Assembly: GCA_964464145.1 (NCBI GenBank)
Contig: CAYXFB010000057.1
Coordinates: forward strand, 1-17,219
Reading direction: 5' to 3'
DNA: 17,219 nt
Source of the DNA: UBA5399 sp964464145
GTDB taxonomy: Bacteria > Bacillota > Clostridia > Christensenellales > Christensenellaceae
In this document: piece by piece, positions 7,540-14,174 of the stretch
Layout: each line of letters begins with the position of its first letter
Position numbering within the stretch: position 1 is the stretch's first letter
Position numbers and translations under genes: made by a program
Notes under the pieces: model-generated
What the model was told of the DNA's origin: nothing
Database searches by the model: none
What the model saw: only the letters and a program-made list of their open reading frames with translations

Positions 7540-7556
7540 ATGTAACGCTGTTACAT
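7540..7556. promoter_or_regulatory. Perfect palindrome, candidate operator
   Basis: ATGTAAC-GCT-GTTACAT is a perfect 7 bp inverted repeat with a 3 nt centre. A related half site, GGTAAC, sits about 20 bp to the left (7522-7527), preceded by a similar CTTTTG. It is about 100 bp upstream of the MFS promoter and about 165 bp upstream of the operon promoter, so it could serve either. The binding protein is unknown. Confidence 0.45.
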
Positions 7557-7655
7557 ATATACATATATATTTATGTTTCATAAAAAACTGCCGAAAATTA
7601 CTTTTTTCTTTTGTGCTGCCACATAAATACAGCATCCTTAAATTTTACTCGCTTA

Positions 7656-7684
7656 TTGCCTGACATTAAAAAAGAGAGTATAAT
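7656..7684 (+). promoter_or_regulatory. Promoter of the MFS gene
   Basis: TTGCCT (7656-7661), a 17 nt spacer and a perfect TATAAT (7679-7684). Transcription would start near 7691, about 64 nt before ATG 7755. Confidence 0.65.
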
Positions 7685-7691
7685 TTCATTT

Positions 7692-7709
7692 TGTGGGAAA
7701 GTTCACACA
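7692..7709. promoter_or_regulatory. Imperfect palindrome at the MFS transcription start
   Basis: TGTGGGAA-AG-TTCACACA is an inverted repeat with 7 of 8 positions paired. It lies immediately downstream of the -10 box, over the predicted start of transcription, where a repressor would block initiation. Shifted by one base it matches 11 of 14 fixed positions of the Bacillus-type Rex box (TTGTGAA-N4-TTCACAA). Either an unknown repressor or Rex could act here; neither is proven. Confidence 0.4.
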
Positions 7710-7754
7710 TTTTTGCTGCGCTGCGCGGCAAGGGTAAATACGGGGGTGCATTTT

Positions 7755-8915
7755 ATGAAGCGTAATATAATGTTGATAAATTTGGCGGCGGCAATAATTT
7801 GGCTGTCCATGTATTCTTATGTGCCCGTACTTCCCGCATATGCAGCCACTGTGGGCGCTGATGTTGTTATGATAGGCCTGCTGGGCGGCGTTTACGGCGT
7901 TTTTCAGATCGCGCTGCGCACGCCTCTCGGTCTGCTTTCGGATAAGCTGGGGCGCGACCGCGGCCTGCTGATACTCGGCTTTTTCGTGCTGCTGGGCTCA
8001 AACCTTATATTCCAGTTTCTCGGAAACGATATAGTTTGGCTTATAATCGCGCGCGCGGCGGCCGGTGCGGCGGCGGCCTGGTGGGTGGTGATCTGCGCGG
8101 CCTACGCGCGCTACCACGACGGTAACAGCCAGGTGAAATCCCAGGGCAAGCTTTCCGCTTGGGCGAACGGCGGCAAGGTCATCGCGGCGCTGCTGTGCGC
8201 GGTCATAACCATGTTCGCGGGCTACCGCTCTTCCTTCCTTATAGCGCTTATCTCGGGCGCGGTGGGGCTGGCGCTCATGTTCGGCGTGAAAAACCCGCCC
8301 AAGCCCACGCACAAGCCCGTTAAGTTCAAGGATCAGATGAAGCTCTTCAAAAATCGCGACCTTATGATATTCTGTATGCTGGCCATACTCAGTCAGCTTT
8401 TGTGCTTTGGCGTGCCCACCACCTTCACGCCCGTTCTTGCGGAGCTTATGGGCGCGGGCAGCTTTGAGCTGGGTATGCTGATGCTGGTGTTTTTCCTTAC
8501 CTGCACGGTGGCCTCGCTCTTTATGAGCACGAGGGCATACAAAAAGCTGGGCGGCATAAACACGCTGGCCATATCCTTCGCGCTTGGCGCTATCTCCTGC
8601 CTGCCCTTTTTCTACAGCATGGGGCTTGCGCAAATATACATAATGCAGGCCATTTCGGGCGTGTGCTACGGCATTACGCAGGGCGCGCTGGCTGGCTTCG
8701 TTATAAAGAGCGTACCCGAGACGCAACGCGGCGCGGCAACGGGCATATACCAGACACTCTTCGGCGCGGGCATACTTTTAGGCCCGGTTATAATGGGCTT
8801 CGTTATAGATTCCTACTCCTTCGATGCGGCGTATATAATGATGGCAATATTGATGGCAATATCCGTGGCGCTGTGCTACATACTCATACCCAAGAAATAC
8901 GACAAAATGACCTAA
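7755..8915 (+). CDS. MFS transporter
   Basis: About 386 residues with roughly twelve hydrophobic segments, a major facilitator superfamily secondary transporter in the inner membrane. Motif A between TM2 and TM3 is GLLSDKLGRDRG (about 59-70). RTPLG just before it and GVCYGITQGALAGFVIKSVPETQRGAATGIYQT in the second half (a motif A-like loop at its end) are usual for drug/metabolite exporters. The frame is open further upstream to 7611, but those 48 residues overlap the promoter and palindrome; GGGGGTG before ATG 7755 fixes the start at MKRNIMLINL. The gene is divergent from the sugar operon and has its own promoter. The substrate cannot be told; export of a small molecule is the most common role. 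No terminator is visible before the next promoter. Confidence 0.88.
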   Translation: MKRNIMLINLAAAIIWLSMYSYVPVLPAYAATVGADVVMIGLLGGVYGVFQIALRTPLGLLSDKLGRDRGLLILGFFVLLGSNLIFQFLGNDIVWLIIARAAAGAAAAWWVVICAAYARYHDGNSQVKSQGKLSAWANGGKVIAALLCAVITMFAGYRSSFLIALISGAVGLALMFGVKNPPKPTHKPVKFKDQMKLFKNRDLMIFCMLAILSQLLCFGVPTTFTPVLAELMGAGSFELGMLMLVFFLTCTVASLFMSTRAYKKLGGINTLAISFALGAISCLPFFYSMGLAQIYIMQAISGVCYGITQGALAGFVIKSVPETQRGAATGIYQTLFGAGILLGPVIMGFVIDSYSFDAAYIMMAILMAISVALCYILIPKKYDKMT

Positions 8916-8931
8916 ATTTTAACGAATAAAC

Positions 8932-8961
8932 TTGTTTCGCACAAAACCTCGGTGGTATAAT
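8932..8961 (+). promoter_or_regulatory. Promoter of the HExxH protein gene
   Basis: TTGTTT (8932-8937), 18 nt spacer, perfect TATAAT (8956-8961). It begins only 17 nt after the MFS stop codon and implies independent expression of the next gene, with a leader of about 30 nt. Confidence 0.6.
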
Positions 8962-8997
8962 ATATTCGATAGGTTATATTTTACGGGGAGGATGGTC

Positions 8998-9756
8998 ATG
9001 GCTTTAGCGGCGACCGCAAGCAGCAACGCGACGTACAACATGGATGCGATGGCTCGCACCTCTGTTTCTCGCGCCAACAATGCGCAGACCGCAATACTTC
9101 CTCAATCGGATGAAACCAAGCAATATTTAAAGGATATGGAGATGCCCAAACCCTCGGAGCAGACGCTTGCCAAATCGGCATTTTACCGCCCCACGGTTTG
9201 GAGCGCTAAAATCACGCCCATGGCAATGCCGCGCACGCAGGCGGCTACACCCGCCCAAACGGCAACGCCGAGCGCCCAAGCGCCTCCGGCCGGCGCTCAA
9301 ACGCCTGTGGCAGCGGCAAACGCACCCGCTCAGGCGGCTCCGGCCAATGCCGCGACGCAGCCACAATCCTCGGAAAAAAGCGCGGCGATAAAGCCAAGCA
9401 CGGGCTGCAAGACCTGCCAGACCCGCCAATACAAGGACGGCTCGGACGACGCGGGCGTGTCCTTTCAAAGCGCTTCGCACGTTCCCGCCGCCACGGCCGC
9501 AATAAGCGTGGCCTCGCACGAGGGAGAGCACGTTAGCCGCAACAGCGACAAAGCGCAGCGCGAAGACCGCGTTGTCATACGCAAAACGGTCACCTTTCAG
9601 ATGGCGTTTTGCCCCGAGTGCCACAAAATGTACGTGGCGGGCGGCACCACCTCCATGACTACGGCGGCCGCAAGCAAGCCCACGGCAAATGCGGAGGTCA
9701 CAAAAGCGAAGGATCTCTTTGGCGGCTCGGGCGACAATGTGGATACATTCATATAA
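8998..9756 (+). CDS. Putative zinc metalloprotease-like protein with HExxH and two CxxC pairs
   Basis: A 252-residue protein without signal peptide or membrane segment, hence probably cytoplasmic. Residues 1-75 show no domain I know. Residues about 81-126 are an Ala/Pro/Gln/Thr-rich linker. The C-terminal module starts with CKTC (137-140) and QYKDGSDDAGVSFQS. It continues with HEGEH (174-178), which fits the zincin motif HExxH, and ends with CPEC (205-208) and YVAGGTT. This resembles the SprA-related family of putative metalloproteases, as I remember it; no function is established for the Gram-positive members. The Cys pairs probably bind a structural zinc. GGGGAGG sits 6 nt before ATG 8998, so this start is preferred over ATG 8992 or upstream codons. 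It has its own promoter and a terminator at 9830. Proteolysis is inferred only from HExxH. Confidence 0.7.
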   Translation: MALAATASSNATYNMDAMARTSVSRANNAQTAILPQSDETKQYLKDMEMPKPSEQTLAKSAFYRPTVWSAKITPMAMPRTQAATPAQTATPSAQAPPAGAQTPVAAANAPAQAAPANAATQPQSSEKSAAIKPSTGCKTCQTRQYKDGSDDAGVSFQSASHVPAATAAISVASHEGEHVSRNSDKAQREDRVVIRKTVTFQMAFCPECHKMYVAGGTTSMTTAAASKPTANAEVTKAKDLFGGSGDNVDTFI

Positions 9757-9829
9757 AACGATACGCTAAGTCGATACCGCGCACATGAGATTAATCGGAA
9801 GCGCGCGGTGTTACACTAATGCAACGCAC

Positions 9830-9859
9830 AAAAAGCCGCGTTTCGGTCGCGGCTTTTTT
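9830..9859 (+). terminator. Intrinsic terminator after the HExxH protein gene
   Basis: AAAAAGCCGCG (9830-9840) pairs perfectly with CGCGGCTTTTT (9848-9858) around a 7 nt loop, followed by a run of six T. The A run on the other arm makes it potentially bidirectional. It is 73 nt beyond the stop codon. Confidence 0.9.
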
Positions 9860-10059
9860 ATATCTGCTTATTTATATGTAAGAACACGGAGTTTCACGAA
9901 GCGGCGCAAACAGCCGCCCCGGTATCCGCTGTTAACTAATTGTTTACATTTTAACTGCGCTTTCCTTTGCGAATTATGGCTCTTTTTTCGCGCTGTTGCG
10001 CGCTTTTTGCCACAAAAATACCTTTTTGCCCAAATGCGCTTTTTTAGGGAGCAAAACGT

Positions 10060-10087
10060 TTGCGAATTGCGTCTAATGTGGTATAAT
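10060..10087 (+). promoter_or_regulatory. Promoter of the DUF3048 lipoprotein gene
   Basis: TTGCGA (10060-10065), a 16 nt spacer and a perfect TATAAT (10082-10087). The -35 box lies inside the second copy of the direct repeat TTTGCGAATT. The leader would be about 60 nt. Confidence 0.6.
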
Positions 10088-10156
10088 GTTAAATCGTTGG
10101 AACGATATATTGTCCATTGTGGCATAGATATTAAAATCTGAAATAAGGGGAAAAAT

Positions 10157-11338
10157 ATGAAAAAAGTAAAAATAACGGCACTGATAGTTTCTGCTTTTGT
10201 TGCCATGAGCGTGCTTGCAGGCTGCGGTGCAAAGGAAGAGGCAGCGCCCAGCGCACAGCCAACCACTGTTGTTTCATCCGAGGAAACGGCGGCTCCCACG
10301 GCGGAACCTGCTCAGGTTTCCGAAGCGCCTTTAGAGAACGTATCCGAAGCTCCGGCCTCGCCGGAAAACATCTCTCCCACCACCGGTCTTGAGAACACCA
10401 CGACCACATACAAGCCCGTAATGGTGCAGATAGACAACTCCACCGCCGGACGCAAATGGCAGACAGGCCTGCAGCAGGCAGACGTGGTTTATGAATCACG
10501 CATAGAGATAGACGATCTTGATACCCGCTTAACGGCGCTTTTCAATGACGCTATATACAAGCAGGACGCGGCCTCCTCACTGATAGTGGGCGCGGTTCGT
10601 TCCTCACGCTACTATCACCAGTGGATAGCCAGCGAGTGGGATCCGCTCTACGTTCACGTTGGCGGCCCGGACAAGACAAACAACGAAGAGAGCGATATCT
10701 GGGGCGCAAGCGATAAGTACATTCACCAGCGCATAAACGGCGCGGGCACACACGCCGTGAATACGGATAAATTCCAAAAAAATGACGCGGGCGACAAGAT
10801 AGATGATTACGCGATGACAGATATAATAGCCGACGCTCAGATAATAAACTACGAGCCCAAGGTTCGTCAGGCGTTCAAATTCTATCCCGCTCAGGATTAC
10901 GCGGATCAGAAAGCTATCGACACAATAAAGCTTTCCTTCGCCTCCAACCCCGGCTGGACTGAATATAAATATGACGCGGCCACAGACAAGCTCACCCGCT
11001 ACATGAGCGGCTCGGAGATAACGGACAAGGGCACGGGCGAGGCCATAACCGTGCAGAACCTCATAGTTCAGTACGTTCCCTACGGCGATATGCCCGGCGA
11101 TCCGCCGCGCGCCAAGATGGACGTATTCGGCAGCGGCCCGGCAGAGTTCGTTATACACGGCAAGCACCTGCAGGGCACATGGGAGCGCGCCACGGCTGAC
11201 GACGCCACAGTATACAAGCTGGACAGCGGCGAGGAACTCACCCTCACACCCGGCAACACGTGGATAGCGATGCATCCCAACAACAAGCCGATCGAAGTGA
11301 CCTACGCAGACGGCACAAACTATAAATCCAACTCCTAA
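10157..11338 (+). CDS. DUF3048 domain lipoprotein (YerB-like)
   Basis: A 393-residue exported lipoprotein. The signal peptide ends in lipobox VLAGC with Cys23 as the lipidation site. Residues 24-80 are a Ser/Glu/Ala/Pro-rich tether similar in style to the one in the sugar-binding protein. The DUF3048 region follows: PVMVQIDNS (88-96), QTGLQQADVVYE (102-113), TRLTALF, VGAVRSSRYYHQW (144-156) and YVHVGG (165-170). The C-terminal half has GTWER and LTPGNTWIAMHP, usual for the family. DUF3048 proteins are common in Bacillus and Clostridia (YerB in B. subtilis); I know of no settled biochemical role. AAGGGGA lies 6 nt before ATG 10157. Its own promoter and terminator make it monocistronic. Family assignment strong, function unknown. 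Confidence 0.88.
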   Translation: MKKVKITALIVSAFVAMSVLAGCGAKEEAAPSAQPTTVVSSEETAAPTAEPAQVSEAPLENVSEAPASPENISPTTGLENTTTTYKPVMVQIDNSTAGRKWQTGLQQADVVYESRIEIDDLDTRLTALFNDAIYKQDAASSLIVGAVRSSRYYHQWIASEWDPLYVHVGGPDKTNNEESDIWGASDKYIHQRINGAGTHAVNTDKFQKNDAGDKIDDYAMTDIIADAQIINYEPKVRQAFKFYPAQDYADQKAIDTIKLSFASNPGWTEYKYDAATDKLTRYMSGSEITDKGTGEAITVQNLIVQYVPYGDMPGDPPRAKMDVFGSGPAEFVIHGKHLQGTWERATADDATVYKLDSGEELTLTPGNTWIAMHPNNKPIEVTYADGTNYKSNS

Positions 11339-11349
11339 TCGAAAAACGC

Positions 11350-11382
11350 AAGGCCGTGCCACATAAGGTACGGTCTTTTTTT
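11350..11382 (+). terminator. Intrinsic terminator of the DUF3048 gene
   Basis: AAGGCCGTGCC (11350-11360) pairs over 11 bp with GGTACGGTCTT (11367-11377), including two G-U pairs, around a 6 nt loop. A run of seven T (11376-11382) follows. It lies 11 nt after the stop codon. Confidence 0.88.
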
Positions 11383-11386
11383 GCAT

Positions 11387-11415
11387 TTGCATATATGCCC
11401 ATAAAATGGTATTTT
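11387..11415 (+). promoter_or_regulatory. Weak promoter candidate for the small membrane protein
   Basis: TTGCAT (11387-11392), a 17 nt spacer and TATTTT (11410-11415), each 4 of 6 to consensus. It begins right after the preceding terminator and is the best match in this short gap. Confidence 0.35.
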
Positions 11416-11471
11416 ATATCTATAGTCTTATTCGAAGTATGCCCTACATTCTATGAGCGGAGGATGCAGAT

Positions 11472-11921
11472 ATGAAAAAGAGCAAGCGTACGCAGCGCGT
11501 TTTATTTTACGCATTGCTTATAGTTTTTTCGCTTATGCTGCTCTACAACATAATAGAACTGCTCGTTTTTGCTTCGGGAAACAACGCCGGCCATCCCGTG
11601 CCCGCCGCCATATCCTTTGCCCATCTGTTTTACTGGATACCCGTGACCGCGCTCGCCATTGCTCTGCTTTTGACAAACTATACCCACCTGCAAAGAAAAT
11701 GCCACAGCGTAAAGAAACAGCATAAGTATAAAAAGGTGCTAAAGCGCTATCTGCTGCTTTACGCGGCGGTGATAACCCTCTCGCTTGTAGGGCTGCTTTG
11801 GGGAACGTATCTGCCCTTCAAATCCACAATGCTGGTGGTTGGGGCATACATTATACTGGTGGTCACCACCGTGCTGCTTTTGAGGCATTCGGTACGGCTC
11901 AAGGATTATATGGAAGAATGA
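11472..11921 (+). CDS. Small four-TM membrane protein of unknown function
   Basis: A 149-residue integral membrane protein with four predicted hydrophobic helices near residues 11-33, 46-69, 93-113 and 119-139. The N-terminus (MKKSKRTQR) and the loop between helices 2 and 3 (about 75-92) are strongly basic, placing both ends and that loop in the cytoplasm. I recognise no family motif or catalytic residue. GCGGAGG lies about 9 nt before ATG 11472, and the coding frame uses the same ATA-rich style as its neighbours, so it is a real gene. It stands alone, after the DUF3048 terminator and convergent with the DUF2225 gene, from which a shared hairpin separates it. No function is proposed. Confidence 0.75.
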   Translation: MKKSKRTQRVLFYALLIVFSLMLLYNIIELLVFASGNNAGHPVPAAISFAHLFYWIPVTALAIALLLTNYTHLQRKCHSVKKQHKYKKVLKRYLLLYAAVITLSLVGLLWGTYLPFKSTMLVVGAYIILVVTTVLLLRHSVRLKDYMEE

Positions 11922-11925
11922 TATC

Positions 11926-11961
11926 AAAAAGGCGGACGCTTCATTATATAGCGTCCACCTT
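11926..11961 (-). terminator. Shared terminator between convergent genes
   Basis: Arms 11929-11940 and 11950-11961 form a 12 bp stem with one mismatch (core GGACGCT/AGCGTCC) and a 9 nt loop. On the minus strand it is followed by five T residues, serving the DUF2225 gene 17 nt away. On the plus strand the T tract is broken (TTATATTT), so termination of the membrane-protein transcript should be weaker. Confidence 0.75.
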
Positions 11962-11977
11962 ATATTTCGATTCGCTG

Positions 11978-13225
11978 TTACGCTTTTTCCTGCTTCGCCG
12001 TCTCCTCGCGCACCTTTTCCATGAGATCCTCGGCTAAGAGCACATAGCCCTGCTTTCCGTTTTTTATAACCTTTGCGTTGAACAGCCACTTCATGAGGCC
12101 CTTCGTGGCACCCACGCGGTATAGCATACCCGCCGTGGAAAGACAGACCATCTGCTCCTGCGCCTTGGTTATCTTCGTCTCCAGATACACGGATTCACTT
12201 GCGTCTGCCGATTTCAACGCGGCGTATTTCATCATTTCCTCGTCGCCCATATCCTCGTACAGCCAGCTCAGGTTGGCCCAAATTCGCATGTTCATCTGCC
12301 GGTAATTCGTATATCCCAGCGCACACACAAGCGCTATATAGTATCCCGCAAAAACGAAATCCAGCGTGCGCTCCCCCTCAAAATCCAGATTCAACTGGCT
12401 TTTGGCCACGGCAAGAGCGTCTTTTATTTTATCCTTAAACAGCACCTTGGCCTCTGTGAAGCATTCCTCGAACAAGCTGAAGTAACATTCCGGGCAGGTT
12501 ATTATTTCATACCACGATATGTTGAAATCCCTATAGTCTATGCGCAGATCGTAGCGCTGGTTTCCCATAGGCACCAGTTTGGAGGCAAACACCCTCTTGC
12601 CCTTGAACTTTTTGCCGCAATTGGGGCAGGTATATTCCATATCATATACCAGTTTGTTATAATCCGGCTTGGTGACGCCGGGATAGCTCTTGTGCCCCTT
12701 GGGAAAGAGCGAGGACATAACGGGTGCCGCCACGGGTGTCTGTTCGGTTGCGCTGCCCTTCGCCTTGGCTTCCTCCGCCGCCAGTTTTTCGGCCTGCTCG
12801 CGTGCCAACGCCTCTGCTTCTTCCTTTTTGGCGTTCGCCGCGTCCATAATTGTGCGCAATATTACTTTAATATCGTCCGAGCCGGTGCCGCCATATGCGC
12901 GCTGCAGCAGCGAATACATTATTTTGGGCTGACCCTTGCACACCATTTCAAAATTTTTATCCGAAATGACAAAAACGGTCGTATCCGTCGCGGCTTTGAA
13001 CACCATGCGGTTTATGCCCGTGAAAAATGCTATTTCTCCAAACGATTCACCCGGTCCAAGCGAACCGCCCGCAGTCAACCGGTTCATAAGAGTGACGGCG
13101 TACATATCCACCTTACCGGTTATTATTACGTACATTTCAATGGAATTGTCCGGAGCGGATATCCTTTGCCCCGGCGTATAGCGTCTGTGCTGTGAACGGT
13201 CTGACAATAATCTTATGTCGATCAT
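11978..13225 (-). CDS. Cyclic-nucleotide-binding-like domain fused to DUF2225
   Basis: A 415-residue cytoplasmic protein. Residues about 8-110 look like a cyclic-nucleotide-binding (cap-family effector) domain: YTPGQRI, YVIITGKVDMY and the cassette PGESFGEIAFFTGINR (58-73) with Gly63-Glu64 and Arg73. The residue after that Arg is Met, not Ser/Thr, so classical cAMP binding is doubtful. Residues about 125-160 are Ala/Glu/Lys-rich, probably a coiled coil. DUF2225 follows (about 190-380), with zinc-type pairs CPNC (200-203) and CPEC (244-247), then TPR-like helices. There is no DNA-binding helix-turn-helix, so it is not a Crp/Fnr regulator. AGAGGGG precedes ATG 13225, and a good promoter lies at 13356-13384. 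Monocistronic. Role unknown; a ligand-responsive adaptor is a guess. Confidence 0.82.
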   Translation of the reverse strand: MIDIRLLSDRSQHRRYTPGQRISAPDNSIEMYVIITGKVDMYAVTLMNRLTAGGSLGPGESFGEIAFFTGINRMVFKAATDTTVFVISDKNFEMVCKGQPKIMYSLLQRAYGGTGSDDIKVILRTIMDAANAKKEEAEALAREQAEKLAAEEAKAKGSATEQTPVAAPVMSSLFPKGHKSYPGVTKPDYNKLVYDMEYTCPNCGKKFKGKRVFASKLVPMGNQRYDLRIDYRDFNISWYEIITCPECYFSLFEECFTEAKVLFKDKIKDALAVAKSQLNLDFEGERTLDFVFAGYYIALVCALGYTNYRQMNMRIWANLSWLYEDMGDEEMMKYAALKSADASESVYLETKITKAQEQMVCLSTAGMLYRVGATKGLMKWLFNAKVIKNGKQGYVLLAEDLMEKVREETAKQEKA

Positions 13226-13355
13226 ACAGTTTCCCCTCTACCCATTTTTAGATTTTTCTGACGTACCGGCATACGGCTAGGCGATATTCGCACCTGAGGA
13301 AATTACTAATAAGGAAACTGCCGGAAGGTCATTTCAATATATATTATTATAACCA

Positions 13356-13384
13356 AGTATATCATCAAATATTCATAATTTCAA
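13356..13384 (-). promoter_or_regulatory. Promoter of the DUF2225 gene
   Basis: On the minus strand TTGAAA (13384-13379) is followed by 17 nt and TATACT (13361-13356), 5 of 6 in both boxes. The predicted leader is about 125 nt. A TATAAT on the same strand just downstream (about 13353-13348) lacks a good -35. Confidence 0.65.
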
Positions 13385-13486
13385 AATTAAAAACATACCC
13401 CTAAAGCGAACGCGCGGGCTTGCGGTCTACACAAAACCAGTATTTTGCCAAAAAATAATACAATTGCGACATTTCTCTGCATTTTC

Positions 13487-14029
13487 TCAACCTCCATGCT
13501 GCAAAACATATTCCTGCTTAGTTATGGAAAAGCACAGATCGTCCGTTATATCGCCATTCACCAGCCTTTCGGCGCTGCGCATACGTCCCTCGTAGGTGAG
13601 GCCGCATTTCTCCAGCACCCGCCGCGAACGCGCGTTGCCCGGATAACAATAGGCGGACACCACACACAGCCCCCGCTCTTCAAAACCGTATTTCAACACG
13701 GCCATAGCGGCCTCCGTAACGTAACCGCGCCCCCAATACGGCTCTCCTATGGCATAGCCCAGCATCTTCACGCCCTCCACCCTGCGCCGGGTATCCTCCG
13801 CAAAGCCTATCGTTCCTATAAGCTTGCCAACCTCCCTTGGAACTATCCCAAATATGTCCATGTTGTCTAAAAAAAGAGAGTGCATGACCTTCAAGCTGTC
13901 TCTTTTGCTCTTGTGCGGTTTCCAGCCCGCGTTCGGCCCCACGTTGGGATTTTTGGAAAATTCGTATATATCGCCCGCGTCGTGCAGGCGCACCGTTCTG
14001 AGTATCAATCGCTCTGTTTCCAGTATCAT
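13487..14029 (-). CDS. GNAT N-acetyltransferase (RimJ/RimL type)
   Basis: A 180-residue acetyl-CoA-dependent N-acetyltransferase of the Acetyltransf_3 group. The start LETERLILRTVRLHDAGDIY is typical. The acetyl-CoA-binding motif A is GYAIGEPYWGRGYVTEA (91-107), with the Arg-Gly-x-x-x-Glu turn. Motif B is NARSRRVLEKCGL (132-144), the conserved N-x-x-S-x-x-x-x-E-K-x-G-F/L pattern. Relatives acetylate ribosomal protein N-termini, aminoglycosides or small amines; the substrate here cannot be told from sequence. AGGAG lies 7 nt before ATG 14029. The gene is divergent from the phosphatase gene, with 145 bp between them. I see no strong terminator between its stop and the DUF2225 promoter, so read-through into that gene is possible. 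Complete and of normal length. Confidence 0.88.
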   Translation of the reverse strand: MILETERLILRTVRLHDAGDIYEFSKNPNVGPNAGWKPHKSKRDSLKVMHSLFLDNMDIFGIVPREVGKLIGTIGFAEDTRRRVEGVKMLGYAIGEPYWGRGYVTEAAMAVLKYGFEERGLCVVSAYCYPGNARSRRVLEKCGLTYEGRMRSAERLVNGDITDDLCFSITKQEYVLQHGG

Positions 14030-14174
14030 GGCAATTCTCCTAGAGGTCTAGTCGCACGATATTATAACACTAATATAACATATATCCCCCCATTCTTAAA
14101 ACTGCAATAAAGGGAAAAGCAGGCGGTTGGCGGAATATACTATATATAAACAAAAAAATCCTTGGGGGTAACAC

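Larger units (their letters stand above)
7181..7754. other. Divergent intergenic region between sugar operon and MFS gene
   Basis: This 574 bp AT-rich gap separates the minus-strand operon from the plus-strand transporter. It holds the operon leader and promoter (7183-7376), an AT-only stretch near 7385-7420, a perfect palindrome at 7540-7556, an AT-alternating tract near 7555-7575, and the MFS promoter with a second palindrome (7656-7709). No convincing protein-coding gene or known riboswitch class was recognised. Confidence 0.7.
9757..10156. other. Intergenic region with terminator and promoter
   Basis: This 400 bp gap contains the terminator at 9830-9859, a weak CGCGC/GCGCG hairpin with five T residues (9989-10008), and the promoter at 10060-10087. 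The 10-mer TTTGCGAATT occurs at 9966-9975 and again at 10059-10068 over the -35 box. The rest is AT-rich with no gene I can support. Confidence 0.6.

Noticed and set aside
7555..7575. Alternating AT tract with TATATACATATATA
   Set aside because: Simple low-complexity AT sequence in a promoter region; no consistent unit or hairpin beyond what AT alternation gives.
7611..7754. 48-residue N-terminal extension of the MFS transporter frame
   Set aside because: It overlaps the predicted promoter and operator, has no ribosome binding site, and GGGGGTG before ATG 7755 gives a start that fits the family's first membrane helix.
9989..10008. CGCGC/GCGCG hairpin followed by five T considered as a terminator
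   Set aside because: Only a 5 bp stem, with no gene ending next to it; the terminator at 9830-9859 already serves the upstream gene.
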